The notes: generated by a model not told the origin, from the letters alone. Positions 32,605 to 41,967 are shown, numbered from the stretch's first letter. The stretch is 64,000 nucleotides of DNA from Atopobium sp. oral taxon 199 str. F0494 (GCF_000411555.1 NZ_KE150486.1:1240001-1304000), one strand, 5' to 3'. Numbers and translations are program-made.

Positions 32605-33687
32605 TTACTGTTTCTCCAGGTAGTCGGTATGCCAGGCGGCATTGGTGGAGCTTACCGCGATATGCTTGCCGCCATCGGAAGAAGTTATGGTAAACGGCTC
32701 ACTTATGGAGCTTACTTTTCCGTTGAATGAGATTTGAGAACTGTTCTCATTTCCCACCCACTTTGTCTGAGCTTTCTTGGTGGACTTGTTCGCGTTTCGT
32801 TCTTTCTCGGCCTTTTCTTGAGCCTTCCTCTGAAGATCTCTCTTAAGGACGTTACCGCGCGAAGTCTGCTCAGTGATGCGGTGAATGTAGGTATCGTAAT
32901 CGGAACCTCTGCCGGTCTTGTCTCCCCACACGATTTTCTCGTTTTCAAGATCATCGCGCAGGGCCTTGAGCTCATCCAGCCGCGTGTTGATAGCTGACTC
33001 ATCAAGAGTTTCAGCGGAATCGCTTTCGGAAAAACTGCTGGCGCTTAAGCGCTTTTTATAGTCTGACGAGAACCAATCGGTAATCAACTGCTCCTTGTCA
33101 GAAATCATGCTGGTAACGACAGTGAGGTCCTTATCGTCAGCGCCGTTGTTCAATTTGAACTTGCCTGCTGACACATCGTTATCTATTGTATTTTGGATAT
33201 CGGCGAGTTCTTGGTATGACGCGAGAAGCTCAGCGCGGTCGCTGTTTTCATCCGGCGATACGTCAATGTCCTCTATCTGTGTTTTATACGTATTTTCCAG
33301 CTTTTTAATATCAGCTCTTCTTGCATTGTCCTGTTGAGTGCCAGTACAGGTCAAGATGCCTGTTCCAATACCGGCGCAAAGTATCAGGGCGAGCAAAACG
33401 ACCAGCACCGTCCGTACCATCTCATTGGGTTTGCGCTCCTCTTTTGTAAAAGACGAGTTTGCTCCCTCTGAGACTACCTTAAATTGCGAATAGTCAATAT
33501 CTGAAGCTGTCTGCGAATGCGATGCGGTACTGTCGAAATCTTCTTCAGAGAAAAGGGGAGCGGACGTGATTGTATAGGAGCCAAGTTCTGGTTTTTGAGC
33601 CTCCTTCTGCTCGGAAAGAGGCTCTTCACAATGAGAGCAAAGACTTGCTCCATCTTGGTTTTCTGTTCCGCAGTGGGGGCAAAGCAT
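32605..33687 (-). CDS. Zinc-ribbon membrane-anchored protein, unknown function
   Basis: 360 residues. An N-terminal zinc ribbon (CPHCG...CSHCE, residues 3-20) is followed by an acidic region, one transmembrane helix near residue 92-112 (TVLVVLLALILCAGIGTGIL), and an extracytoplasmic helical domain rich in Asp, Glu and Lys. The C-terminus (SQISFNGKVSSISEPF, TITSSDGGKHIAVSS) is beta-like. Zinc ribbon, helix and outer domain is a common plan in actinobacterial and Firmicutes surface-sensing proteins, but no specific function is known. Co-oriented with the next membrane protein, about 63 bases apart. Confidence 0.65.
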   Translation of the reverse strand: MLCPHCGTENQDGASLCSHCEEPLSEQKEAQKPELGSYTITSAPLFSEEDFDSTASHSQTASDIDYSQFKVVSEGANSSFTKEERKPNEMVRTVLVVLLALILCAGIGTGILTCTGTQQDNARRADIKKLENTYKTQIEDIDVSPDENSDRAELLASYQELADIQNTIDNDVSAGKFKLNNGADDKDLTVVTSMISDKEQLITDWFSSDYKKRLSASSFSESDSAETLDESAINTRLDELKALRDDLENEKIVWGDKTGRGSDYDTYIHRITEQTSRGNVLKRDLQRKAQEKAEKERNANKSTKKAQTKWVGNENSSQISFNGKVSSISEPFTITSSDGGKHIAVSSTNAAWHTDYLEKQ

Positions 33688-33750
33688 AACGTTCTCCTTA
33701 ACGGCTGCGCGTGTTGTCCAGTCTCTGGGAAGCCGGGCGTCATGTAATGA

Positions 33751-34587
33751 TTAGTTGTCGAGAGTTGTTGGCGGTACGGGTTTTGTGGGCTGCGGTATGG
33801 ACGGAGTATTTGCGCCCGGAATACCGAGTACGTTGGGAGCAGGAGCGCTGGGTGCGCCGGGAACTGCAGGTATGCTTGGAGTTGCGGTCGCACCGGGAAC
33901 TGTTGGTGCATGGGATGCACCGGTCGTATTGTGTTTTTCAGGAGTGTCAAGTGCTGTCTGTGGCGCCGGCTGAACAGGTTTCAAAGTCTGGTCTGGTGTC
34001 GGGTTAGTGAGTGCTTGGACAGAATTGGATTTTTCGCGTCGAGCGAAAAGTATGACGCTTAACACTATAATTGCGCCGCAAATCAGAAAATAGAGATAAC
34101 CGTATCCCGTAGTTTGAAGGCGGAGACCGGGTATCGTATTAAATCCCATAGGATATTCCTGGTAGGGGGTGATTTCATATACGCCGCCATTTCGCGCGTT
34201 ATACGCAAAGATATTCGCGATGAATTGATGCCGCAGGATGAAAAAAAAGTATGCGCAAATAAGTGCGGGGATACCTGCGAGCCATGAAACTTTTTTCGCG
34301 GGAGGAAGCAGTGCGAGCGCACAATTCACAAGCGGCAAAATGAGGAGGAAAATAAGTAGATGGAGACTGCTCAGCATACTTGCAAGGGCAACTACTGAGC
34401 TGCTTGCCGAGGGCATGCGTGAAAGGTCTTTTACAACATTTGCCAGAGAGAGCAGTTCGCTGAACGACAGGTTAAAGGTCGCTTCGTCAGCGTGCAGCCG
34501 AAGAACGGGAAAGACAAAGAAAAGGACCAAAAGGGCACTTAAACCTGCGATAACGTAGCGGAGGACATCGTAATTCTTATTATTCAT
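33751..34587 (-). CDS. Membrane protein with Pro-rich C-terminal tail
   Basis: 278 residues. Four hydrophobic segments lie in the first ~185 residues (VIAGLSALLVLFFVFPVL; LLIFLLILPLVNCALALL; IPALICAYFFFILRH; YLYFLICGAIIVLSVILF). A cytoplasmic-side tail from ~190 on is rich in Pro, Thr and Ala, with tandem-like units TPDQTLKPVQPAPQ, VPGATATPSIPAVPGAPSAP and PNVLGIPGANTPSIPQPT. Such tails are disordered and may vary in repeat number. Not recognised. Shares orientation and probably a transcript with the zinc-ribbon protein downstream. Confidence 0.65.
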   Translation of the reverse strand: MNNKNYDVLRYVIAGLSALLVLFFVFPVLRLHADEATFNLSFSELLSLANVVKDLSRMPSASSSVVALASMLSSLHLLIFLLILPLVNCALALLPPAKKVSWLAGIPALICAYFFFILRHQFIANIFAYNARNGGVYEITPYQEYPMGFNTIPGLRLQTTGYGYLYFLICGAIIVLSVILFARREKSNSVQALTNPTPDQTLKPVQPAPQTALDTPEKHNTTGASHAPTVPGATATPSIPAVPGAPSAPAPNVLGIPGANTPSIPQPTKPVPPTTLDN

Positions 34588-34760
34588 GACAGCTCCTCAG
34601 GAACAAAGGTATGTCGTTTCTCATACAAGCGTGAAGTTTATTTTACCTTTTATTTGCAAGTTCCGTAGAATATATAGGTAAAGAAGGCCTCGTGGGCCTT
34701 CAGAAAATGGTTGGGAAAGTTCTCTATGGCAGGCATAGCGGCAATAAAGGATAGAAACGT

Positions 34761-35312
34761 ATGAAGTTTATTATTGCTTCTGATATACACGGCGCGGCCA
34801 GTTGGGCGCGCAAGCTTATGGGCGTCATTGAAGCTGAGCAGCCTGACCGCGTGGTGCTTCTCGGCGACCTCCTCTATCATGGTCCACGAAACAATCTGCC
34901 TGAAGATTACGCTCCTAAACAGGTCATAGAGCTGCTCAATGGCATTGCCGATCACATAATTGCAGTGCGCGGCAACTGTGAGGCGGAAGTCGATCAGATG
35001 GTTCTCGATTTTCCCTGCATGGCCACGTATAACACGCTGATAGACCCGTTATATCCGCTTGGCGAGAAGACCCTCTTTCTTACGCACGGCCATATATATG
35101 GTCCGGGCCTGCACAACAGCGTTGACCAATGGCCTCAACTGCCGTCGGGTTCGGCGTTTATCTATGGGCACACGCACAAGAAAGTCAATGAGGTGCTTCC
35201 TGACCATCTTGGCATAACGGTGTTTAACCCAGGATCGGTGGGGCTTCCCAAGGACGGCTCACATAGCTGCGGCATATATGAAAATGGTGAGTTCAGACAC
35301 GTGTTGCTGTAG
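34761..35312 (+). CDS. yfcE: YfcE-type metallophosphoesterase
   Basis: 183 residues, calcineurin-like phosphoesterase fold. Metal-binding motifs in order are SDIHG (8-12), GDLLYHG, GNCE, THGH and GHTHK. It hydrolyses phosphodiester bonds in a Mn-dependent way; the natural substrate of this subfamily is not settled. An AAGGCC-tcgtg-GGCCTT hairpin (34684-34700) lies in the leader. It converges with the 484-residue surface protein, ending 16 bases away. Confidence 0.9.
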   Translation: MKFIIASDIHGAASWARKLMGVIEAEQPDRVVLLGDLLYHGPRNNLPEDYAPKQVIELLNGIADHIIAVRGNCEAEVDQMVLDFPCMATYNTLIDPLYPLGEKTLFLTHGHIYGPGLHNSVDQWPQLPSGSAFIYGHTHKKVNEVLPDHLGITVFNPGSVGLPKDGSHSCGIYENGEFRHVLL

Positions 35313-35328
35313 GATGCTCCGCAGGGTG

Positions 35329-36774
35329 TTATTTTGTGAGCGTATAGGTATCCGTAAAGATTGTCGTGGCTCCGTCTTCGGTATGGTATGAGGCTACCGT
35401 AGCGGTTCCTGTGCCGTCAGCATCGTTAAAGCTCAGGGTAATCCAGGGATTTTTGGAGCTGTTGGGATAGGCGCCCATAAACGAGATAGTGCCTCCGGGA
35501 ACAAGCAGTCCCTTCTCGCTTATATCAGTAGAAGTCGAAAACGGAAGGCTGTCAAAGGGCGCGTCCCCCTCATATGCGCGGTACGATCCGGCTACCGGCC
35601 CGTGGTCGTGCACGACGCCGGATACCGTTCCGGTAATGGTTACGGTTGAGTCAGATGTAAATTCAGCGGAGGTTATCGTAAGTGAGAAGGGCTTGTAGCG
35701 GCCGGAATAGTTCAGTCCGCCATCACTTGATTCGGTTTTTTCGAAGGTTCCCGTCCAGCTGCCGACAAGATTGCCGTAATCATGCGTAGCCGCCTTGGCG
35801 ACTTCAACGCCGCTTAAAGACCAGGTACCGTTTCCTCTGTCAAAATCAAAGTGAGCACGCGCTTCAAAGGAGGTCTTTGAAAGTTTGTCGGTACGCGTGC
35901 ACTTTATAATCACTGAGCAGGTTTGTTTCTCACGGTCAAACTGCGCGTCGACAATCTCAAAAGCGCCTTCTCCGTAGGTGCTGAGATATGAAGTCGAGCC
36001 GGCTTTATTGTTTGTTGAAGACATGTCGTCAAGTTTTTTCAGGATCTCTTCGTGTGCGTCAAGCACGCTTTGCGTTGCGACTCCTGAGGTTGCTTCATAG
36101 TGTATCGAAATGTCTTTCTCCTGGCCGATGGGTTGCCATGCGCCGGAGACGTTTGCGTACCCTAAGGTAGAAGTTTTCACAGCCACTAACGCGTTTCCTG
36201 AGTACCTTGTGGTAACTTGGGCGCTCGCGTATCCCGTGGCGCCGAATTTGGCATCATCGCTTGAGATTGCCGTCATAGTACGGCCGCGCTGACCGACCTC
36301 AATGCCCGTAAGAACCAGTCCCTCATCGGCGTCAAAGGGGCCGGGAGTCCAGTCTGGCGTTTCAATATGAGTGCGGGCATCTTCGGTAACGGCGTCAACG
36401 CTTGGAATGTCGTTTGCACGGACAAAAGCGACAACCAATGCGGAAATTGCCGCGAGAAGCAGGATACTCAGGATACCCACGGCAATGCGATGGCGCCGAA
36501 CAAATCGTATCAGCCCATGATGGCGGTGGCGCGCGTAGGATGAGATGCTGTGCGCGATGTCTTTCAGGCTGGTGGCATCGTCGTTGGGTGCAGCGTCCGT
36601 GCGGTTGGTGAAGCGGTGTGAAGATACGAGGTTCTTCTCGGCACGCAAGGGCAGCTCACCGGTTGGCGATTCGTCGTCAAAATCGGGCAACGCGCCAGTG
36701 CGGCCTGCGTCTAAGACGTAATCTTGCGCGGCGTCCGAGAAATCCTGTTCGATTTTATCGAGCTTCGTGTCCAT
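35329..36774 (-). CDS. Single-pass surface protein with beta-rich outer domain
   Basis: 481 residues from ATG 36774 (an ATG at 36783 is also possible). The N-terminal ~95 residues are cytoplasmic and polar. A transmembrane helix follows basic HHGLIRFVRRHR at about 105-125 (AVGILSILLLAAISALVVAFV). The rest lies outside the cell and is rich in Thr, Ser and Gly, with beta-sandwich-like stretches (LVGSWTGTFEKTESSDGG; FSLTITSAEFTSDSTVTITGTV). It resembles calcium-binding or adhesion-like domains only loosely, and no family is recognised. Probably a secreted-domain sensor or cell-surface protein. Confidence 0.65.
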   Translation of the reverse strand: MDTKLDKIEQDFSDAAQDYVLDAGRTGALPDFDDESPTGELPLRAEKNLVSSHRFTNRTDAAPNDDATSLKDIAHSISSYARHRHHGLIRFVRRHRIAVGILSILLLAAISALVVAFVRANDIPSVDAVTEDARTHIETPDWTPGPFDADEGLVLTGIEVGQRGRTMTAISSDDAKFGATGYASAQVTTRYSGNALVAVKTSTLGYANVSGAWQPIGQEKDISIHYEATSGVATQSVLDAHEEILKKLDDMSSTNNKAGSTSYLSTYGEGAFEIVDAQFDREKQTCSVIIKCTRTDKLSKTSFEARAHFDFDRGNGTWSLSGVEVAKAATHDYGNLVGSWTGTFEKTESSDGGLNYSGRYKPFSLTITSAEFTSDSTVTITGTVSGVVHDHGPVAGSYRAYEGDAPFDSLPFSTSTDISEKGLLVPGGTISFMGAYPNSSKNPWITLSFNDADGTGTATVASYHTEDGATTIFTDTYTLTK

Positions 36775-36956
36775 TCCTACCATCCTATGACGTTATAAAG
36801 AGTTTCTCACATTCGTATGAAAATAGGTGCAGCGAATAGAACAAGCTTGCGGGTGGTAAACTCACAGGGATGAAATGTTGCTTCGCGTATGGTTTGGCGA
36901 GAAGGGCAAAAGGTCTCGAGGTCATTCAGGCGCGAAGGCACGATAGGGAGTACGTT

Positions 36957-38024
36957 ATGCGCGACAAACTAGAAAAGATTCTTTCGGCCTACGCTGACCT
37001 TGAGGCAAGGCTTGCGGATCCTGCGGTTGTTTCCGACCCCAAGGAGTACGCCCGCATTGCCAAGGAGCATGCCAATCAAGCCGAATTGGTGGAACGATCT
37101 CGCGAGTACATTGGCGCTCTTGATGATATTGAGGCCGCGAAAGAGCTGTTGAACGGATTGACCGACCCTGAAGAAAAAGAGATGCTTCAGGCCGACATCG
37201 CGGAAAATGAAGCGAAGCTGCCTGAGCTTGAGGACGAGATTAAAATCATGCTTATTCCGGGCGATCCCAACGACGAGAAAGATACTATCGTTGAGATTCG
37301 CGCTGGCGTTGGCGGTGACGAGGCAGGTATTTTCGCAGGCGACCTGTTTAAGATGTACGAGCGTTTTGCCGAGGCTCACGGCTGGAAGGTTGAGGTTCTC
37401 TCCAGCTCTCCTTCGGAAGCTGGTGGCTTTAAGACCATTGAGTTCAAGGTGACGGGCGAGAAGGTCTACTCTGTGATGAAGTTCGAATCCGGCGTGCACC
37501 GCGTGCAGCGCGTGCCAAAGACGGAGTCGCAGGGCCGTATTCAAACGTCGACGGCAACCGTTGCGGTGCTTCCCGAGGCGGACGAGATTGATATCCAAAT
37601 CAATCAGGAAGATCTTCGTATTGACACCTACTGCGCTTCCGGCCCCGGAGGTCAGGGCGTCAACACTACCTATTCGGCTGTCCGCATTACGCATCTGCCT
37701 ACCAATACGGTGGTACAGTCGCAAGACCAGCGGTCCCAGATTCAAAACCGTGAAGTCTGCATGCAGATGCTTCGCGCCCGCCTCTATGAGCAGGAGCTTG
37801 AGCGCCAGCAAGCGGAGCAGGGAGCAGACCGTCTTTCTCAGATTGGCCATGGCGCCCGCTCGGAGAAGATTCGCACGTACAATCAACCGCAGGATCGCGT
37901 GACCGATCACCGCGTTGGCTTTAACGGCACATACAATGGTGTCCTTCTGGGCGATACGCTGCCGTCCGTCATTGAGGCCTTGGCAGCGGCAGAGCGCGCC
38001 GAGAAGTTGGCTCAGGCCGTCTAA
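36957..38024 (+). CDS. prfA: Peptide chain release factor 1
   Basis: 355 residues from ATG 36957; an in-frame earlier ATG (36870) gives an extra 29 residues without family support. The GGQ motif is in SGPGGQGVNTT, and the release-factor core reads GVHRVQRVPKTESQGRIQTSTATVAVLPE. It recognises UAA and UAG and triggers peptide release on the ribosome. Followed after three bases by prmC, whose product methylates the GGQ glutamine, a classic pairing. GGGAG lies about seven bases before the start. Confidence 0.95.
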   Translation: MRDKLEKILSAYADLEARLADPAVVSDPKEYARIAKEHANQAELVERSREYIGALDDIEAAKELLNGLTDPEEKEMLQADIAENEAKLPELEDEIKIMLIPGDPNDEKDTIVEIRAGVGGDEAGIFAGDLFKMYERFAEAHGWKVEVLSSSPSEAGGFKTIEFKVTGEKVYSVMKFESGVHRVQRVPKTESQGRIQTSTATVAVLPEADEIDIQINQEDLRIDTYCASGPGGQGVNTTYSAVRITHLPTNTVVQSQDQRSQIQNREVCMQMLRARLYEQELERQQAEQGADRLSQIGHGARSEKIRTYNQPQDRVTDHRVGFNGTYNGVLLGDTLPSVIEALAAAERAEKLAQAV

Positions 38025-38027
38025 GCT

Positions 38028-38942
38028 ATGGCCGATCAGCAGACGTGGACCGTCAAACGTATTCTCACCTGGACGTGCGGATATCTTGAGCGCAAGGGCG
38101 ACAAGCACCCCCGTCTTTCGGCGGAATGGCTGCTTTCAGCGACTACAGGACTTTCTCGCGTAGAACTTTATACCAACTTTGATAAGCCGCTTACACGCGA
38201 TGAGCTTGACCGTATGCACACCGCAGTTGAACAGCGCGCCTCTGGTCGGCCCCTTCAGTATGTTACGGGCGAGATGCCGTTTCGGCATATCGTTTTGAAG
38301 TGTGAGCCGGGCGTGCTGATTCCACGTCCCGAAACCGAGATTCTTGTCGATGCTGCGTTAGAAGGCATTGACGCGGCTGCCGAGAGGCGCGGCTCTTTTG
38401 ACGCTCTTCGGGTTCTGGAAGTGGGTGTCGGAAGCGGATGTATTGCGCTTTCCATAGCCTCTGAGCGCCCAGGCGTTGAGGTTACCGCAACGGATATCGC
38501 TCCCGCGGCGATATCGCTTGCAGAGCGCAACCGTGACGCGCTTGGACTGACCGATCACGTAACCATTGTGGAATGTGATTTAGCGGCAGGTGTTCCGGAA
38601 GAGCTCGCCCAGACATTTTCCGTGCTCGTATCCAATCCTCCCTACATTCCTACTGAGGTATTAAAAGATCAGGTGCCGTCCGAAGTCAAAGACTACGAGC
38701 CACGACTTGCCTTAGACGGTGGAACTGACGGCCTAGACGTGTATCGCCGCTTGCTTAAGGAGGCCAACCGCATGCTTGCCCCTGGCGGCATGCTGTGCGT
38801 CGAGCTGTATGAGGGACACCTTGCGCAGGCTGCGGAGCTGGCGCGCGCTGCCGGCGCATGGGAGCGCATTCAGGTGCGAGAGGACCTTACTCATCGTCCC
38901 CGGATTCTTATCGCATACCGTAAAGAGCAAGCGCAGGGGTAA
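38028..38942 (+). CDS. prmC: Release factor glutamine methyltransferase
   Basis: 304 residues. An N-terminal helical bundle binds release factor; the methyltransferase domain has LEVGVGSGCIALSIA (SAM binding) and the catalytic NPPY in VSNPPYIPTEVL, plus LALDGGTDGLDVYRR. It methylates the Gln of the GGQ loop of RF1 and RF2. Three bases after prfA; the operon continues into the Sua5/TsaC gene. Confidence 0.95.
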   Translation: MADQQTWTVKRILTWTCGYLERKGDKHPRLSAEWLLSATTGLSRVELYTNFDKPLTRDELDRMHTAVEQRASGRPLQYVTGEMPFRHIVLKCEPGVLIPRPETEILVDAALEGIDAAAERRGSFDALRVLEVGVGSGCIALSIASERPGVEVTATDIAPAAISLAERNRDALGLTDHVTIVECDLAAGVPEELAQTFSVLVSNPPYIPTEVLKDQVPSEVKDYEPRLALDGGTDGLDVYRRLLKEANRMLAPGGMLCVELYEGHLAQAAELARAAGAWERIQVREDLTHRPRILIAYRKEQAQG

Positions 38943-38959
38943 CAGAGGAGGTTGTGGTC

Positions 38960-39601
38960 ATGGGAAAGATTGTAACCGTCGATCAAAATAGCCCTGCGTC
39001 CTGCGTAGTTGATCAAGCGGTTGTGATTGCGAGAGCGGGCGGAGTGCTCATCGTGCCTACCGATTCCGTGTATGGCATTGGCGCCGCAGCGATTGCGGGA
39101 AATCCCGGGCATGAGCGTATTTTTGAGATTAAGCGCCGCCAGCGCACGCAAACGCTGCCATGGCTTGTTGGATCCAAGGAGGATGTTGAGCGCTACGCTC
39201 AACATGTTCCCGCATGGACCCGCGCGCTTATCGACACCTATTGGCCGGGCGCTCTGACCCTGGTCGTCAAGGCTGCAAAGGCGGTTCCCGACGAATACGT
39301 CTTGCCTGACGACCGCACCATCGCTTTGCGCATGCCCGCATCGAAGCTTGTGTGTGAAATCATCGAACGACTTGGCGTTCCATTAGCAACTACCAGTGCA
39401 AACATTCATGGCCATCCCTCAGCTGTCAGCGGAGGAAGCTTGGAGCAAGCGCTTATAGATCAAGCGGATCTGACGATTGACGGAGGTCCGGCGCCCCTTG
39501 CGATTGCGTCGACCATCGTCGACTGTACAGGCGATACTCCGCGCATTGTGCGCGAGGGAGCGATTCTGCCGGAAGAACTTCTCGCCACAGCGGATTTTTA
39601 G
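38960..39601 (+). CDS. tsaC: Threonylcarbamoyl-AMP synthase (Sua5/YrdC type)
   Basis: 213 residues from ATG 38960, because AGAGGAGG (38944-38951) is correctly spaced for it; GTG 38954 is too close. YrdC-domain motifs are VPTDSVYGIGAAA near residue 31, KRRQRTQTLPWLV, TYWPGALTLVV and ATTSANIHG. It makes the threonylcarbamoyl-adenylate used for the t6A modification at tRNA position 37. Last gene of the prfA-prmC group. Its stop overlaps a hairpin (39578-39609). Confidence 0.9.
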   Translation: MGKIVTVDQNSPASCVVDQAVVIARAGGVLIVPTDSVYGIGAAAIAGNPGHERIFEIKRRQRTQTLPWLVGSKEDVERYAQHVPAWTRALIDTYWPGALTLVVKAAKAVPDEYVLPDDRTIALRMPASKLVCEIIERLGVPLATTSANIHGHPSAVSGGSLEQALIDQADLTIDGGPAPLAIASTIVDCTGDTPRIVREGAILPEELLATADF

Positions 39602-39609
39602 GCGAGAAG
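39578..39609. terminator. Inverted pair of the CTTCTCGCC / GGCGAGAAG word at the end of tsaC
   Basis: CTTCTCGCC (39578-39586) and GGCGAGAAG (39601-39609) are exact reverse complements around a 14-base loop at the stop codon. Placement suggests a transcript-end hairpin, made from two copies of the word that recurs across the backbone. No T-run. Confidence 0.5.
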
Positions 39610-39708
39610 CGCCAGGGAATGTGAGAAGCGCCAAGAGAATTGGTATTGGGACGTGCTGGACGTGCGCATTGCGGTACTCTTTTAGAGAGAACGACGTAAG
39701 GAGGATTC

Positions 39709-40167
39709 ATGCGGGTAGCTATCGCATCCGATCACGCGGGATTTATTCAGAAAGCTCCGATTGCTGAGTACGTTAAATCGCTCGGTCATGAAGTTATTGA
39801 CTTTGGGCCCGAGAATGACGATCGCGTCGATTATCCCGATTATGCTGACAAGGTGGCTCGCTATGTAGCAGCGGGCGGCGCTGACCGCGGCGTCCTTATC
39901 TGTGGAACGGGGCTTGGCATCGCAATGACGGCTGACAAAGTTCCCGGTATCCGCGCAACGCCGATACAGACGCCCCAGTTTGCTCAACTGGCGCGCGAGC
40001 ACAACAACGCTAACGTTATTGGGCTTTCCGGTCGCTTTGTTGATGTGGAGATTAACAAGGAGATTGTCAAAATCTTTCTGACGCAGGAGTTTGGTGGCGG
40101 ACGTCACGCGGGCCGCGTCGTGAAGATTATGCGCGAAGATAATCCTGCCTTTGAGGGCGTCAAGTAG
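39709..40167 (+). CDS. rpiB: Ribose-5-phosphate isomerase B
   Basis: 152 residues, usual length. RpiB hallmarks are IASDHAGF near the start, DYPDYADKVA, and GVLICGTGLGIAMTADKVPGIRA with the catalytic Cys. It interconverts ribose-5-phosphate and ribulose-5-phosphate in the pentose phosphate pathway. AAGGAGG is about 7 bases before the ATG. Followed by short tandem repeats and upp, a nucleotide-metabolism neighbourhood. Confidence 0.95.
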   Translation: MRVAIASDHAGFIQKAPIAEYVKSLGHEVIDFGPENDDRVDYPDYADKVARYVAAGGADRGVLICGTGLGIAMTADKVPGIRATPIQTPQFAQLAREHNNANVIGLSGRFVDVEINKEIVKIFLTQEFGGGRHAGRVVKIMREDNPAFEGVK

Positions 40168-40210
40168 GCTGTGTACATACCGTACGCGGCAGCGTGTTTT
40201 TGAGGATTGG

Positions 40211-40262
40211 ACGTTGAGAGTCAGACGTTGAAGAGTAAGCGTTGAGAGCCGAACGTTGAGAG
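40211..40262 (+). repeat. Four short imperfect tandem repeats upstream of upp
   Basis: Units ACGTTGAGAGTCAG, ACGTTGAAGAGTAAG, GCGTTGAGAGCCGA and ACGTTGAGAG follow each other directly in the leader of upp. The last unit overlaps the GAGAGGA ribosome-binding site. Copy number could vary by slippage and alter spacing or translation of upp. Too short and spacer-less to be CRISPR. Confidence 0.7.
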
Positions 40263-40270
40263 GAAATCTA

Positions 40271-40915
40271 ATGGCAAAGTACGATGAAACTCGTTTATTT
40301 GTGATGGACCATCCGCTGGTGCAGCATAAGCTCCACATTCTCCGCGATAAGACGACTACAACCAAGCAGTTCCGCGAGCTCGTCAACGAGCTGGCTATCT
40401 TAGAGTCTTACGAGGCGATGCGTGATTTTCCGCTTGAAGACGTTGAGGTTGAGACTCCGCTTGAAACTATGACCGCAAAGCGTATCGCTGGCAAGAAGGT
40501 TGCGATCATCCCCATTCTCCGTGCGGGGCTGGGTATGGTTGACGGCGTGCTTGAGCTGGTTCCTTCTGCGCGCGTAGGTCATGTGGGCATGTATCGCGAT
40601 CCGGAGACGCATGAGCCCCATCAGTACTACTGCAAGTTTCCACCCGATGTGGAAAACCGTACCTGTCTCGTGGTTGACCCCATGTTGGCTACGGGCGGTT
40701 CTCTGACGGCCGCGATTCAATTTCTACGCGAAGCGGGCGTAAAGGACATTCGCTGTCTCACGATTGTGTCGTGCCCCGAAGGTGTAAAAGCCGTGCTTGA
40801 TTTTGATCCCAACGTCCGTCTGTATACGTGCACCGTGGATCGTCAGCTGGACGAGAGCGCCTATATTCTCCCGGGTCTTGGTGACGCTGGCGACAGAATC
40901 TATGGTACTAAGTAG
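40271..40915 (+). CDS. upp: Uracil phosphoribosyltransferase
   Basis: 214 residues from ATG 40271; the five upstream in-frame codons belong to the repeat leader. Features are PLVQHKLHILRDKTT, PILRAGLGMVDG, MYRDPETHEPHQYY, and the PRPP-binding VVDPMLATGGSLT. It makes UMP from uracil and PRPP in pyrimidine salvage. Transcription ends at the hairpin after 41020. Confidence 0.95.
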   Translation: MAKYDETRLFVMDHPLVQHKLHILRDKTTTTKQFRELVNELAILESYEAMRDFPLEDVEVETPLETMTAKRIAGKKVAIIPILRAGLGMVDGVLELVPSARVGHVGMYRDPETHEPHQYYCKFPPDVENRTCLVVDPMLATGGSLTAAIQFLREAGVKDIRCLTIVSCPEGVKAVLDFDPNVRLYTCTVDRQLDESAYILPGLGDAGDRIYGTK

Positions 40916-41019
40916 CGGTTTATAGAGCGCGCAGCGAGAAGTACTGAGCCTCCTTACTAACCGGTAAACGGAAAAAATACCATAAGGCATAGAATACCTC
41001 TCCATATATCCGCATGTAT

Positions 41020-41080
41020 ATCGGCGATTTGCAGGTCAGTATAAGAACTGGCAAGCAAGTCGCCGATTAGTTATTGTTTT
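41020..41080 (+). terminator. Probable terminator after upp
   Basis: ATCGGCGATTTGC (41020-41032) pairs with GCAAGTCGCCGAT (41055-41067) with one G-U pair, followed by TTATTGTTTT. The 260-base gap between upp and the regulator gene holds this hairpin and otherwise no recognised element apart from the AT-rich regulator promoter region. Confidence 0.65.
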
Positions 41081-41196
41081 ATGTGACTAACAATTAGAAA
41101 TCTATATGAAAATATACAAGTAGTTGCAAAACTTTTGATGCGTGTATGCGGCCGAAGTGCGAGTGAAACAAGGTTATGTTTTGGGGAGTGGGTGTA

Positions 41197-41967
41197 ATGA
41201 TTTCTAATGTATCACGTGGCTTACAGCCGTCGGAGTGGGTCCGGATGGTTGGCAGAGGATCTCTCCAAGATTATCAGGATTGTTTTGCAAGGGATACGCA
41301 CATTCCTATCCACCTTATTGACCGCAAAGGCAATCCCTTGCTTATTCCTTCAAAAAAACTATTCTTTTGTGATTTCGTCAAGACAAGTATTGATCATGAT
41401 TGCAGCGGCGTTAACCGAATTAATATGGATGATGTTGCGGCTCACTATGACAAGACTCACAGTTTTGAGCCATTAGTGAAATGCTGTGATTTCGGTATTT
41501 CAAGTTTTGTGGCTCCTGTGTATTTTAATGGAGAACTCATGGGATTTTGGCATTGTCCTGGATTTACGTATGCAGATTCGCCTCACGCCAAGCAGCTTCA
41601 TGCCAAATTCGATCTTCCTATTCTTACTCATGCAGCATTTACGAGCGCTCTTTCCATGCTCATAATCATCTGTCGTTTGCTCGACATTCACCTTGATAAT
41701 GCGACCAAACTCTCTATGACAGAGCCTGCATCTGATCAGACTATTTCAAGTCAATTGACACGTCGTGAGAATGAGGTTGCCTCACTGGTGTGTTGCGGCA
41801 TGTCAAATGCTCAAATTGCAAAAAAGCTGTATGTAAGCGAGAAAACCATCAAAACGCATTTAAGTAATATTTTTTCAAAACTTGGTGTTCGCAATCGAGT
41901 ACAGCTTATCTGTGACTATTCTTCTGCTATGGACGCTGACGGTCATTCGGAACTGGAGGTGATGTAA
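41197..41967 (+). CDS. LuxR-type regulator with PocR-like sensory domain
   Basis: 256 residues from ATG 41197, with GGGGAG spaced 8 bases before it; ATG 41176 is poorer. The N-terminal ~150 residues are a PocR-like domain: PIHLIDRKGNPLL, conserved cysteines in FFCDF and KCCDFG, and SFVAPVYFNGELMGFWHCPGF. The domain binds small molecules such as diols or aromatics. The C-terminal HTH is LuxR-type (LTRRENEVASLVCCGMSNAQIAKKLYVSEKTIKTHLSNIFSKLG). The stop and the next gene's GTG are adjacent. It likely controls the decarboxylase locus, sensing its substrate; inferred from position. Confidence 0.8.
   Translation: MISNVSRGLQPSEWVRMVGRGSLQDYQDCFARDTHIPIHLIDRKGNPLLIPSKKLFFCDFVKTSIDHDCSGVNRINMDDVAAHYDKTHSFEPLVKCCDFGISSFVAPVYFNGELMGFWHCPGFTYADSPHAKQLHAKFDLPILTHAAFTSALSMLIIICRLLDIHLDNATKLSMTEPASDQTISSQLTRRENEVASLVCCGMSNAQIAKKLYVSEKTIKTHLSNIFSKLGVRNRVQLICDYSSAMDADGHSELEVM

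Noticed and set aside
36969-38108. 379-codon minus-strand frame opposite prfA
   Set aside because: Complete antisense overlap with prfA and prmC, no family signature.
40211-40262. Possible CRISPR-like repeat array
   Set aside because: Units are only 10-15 bases with no spacers and no cas genes nearby.
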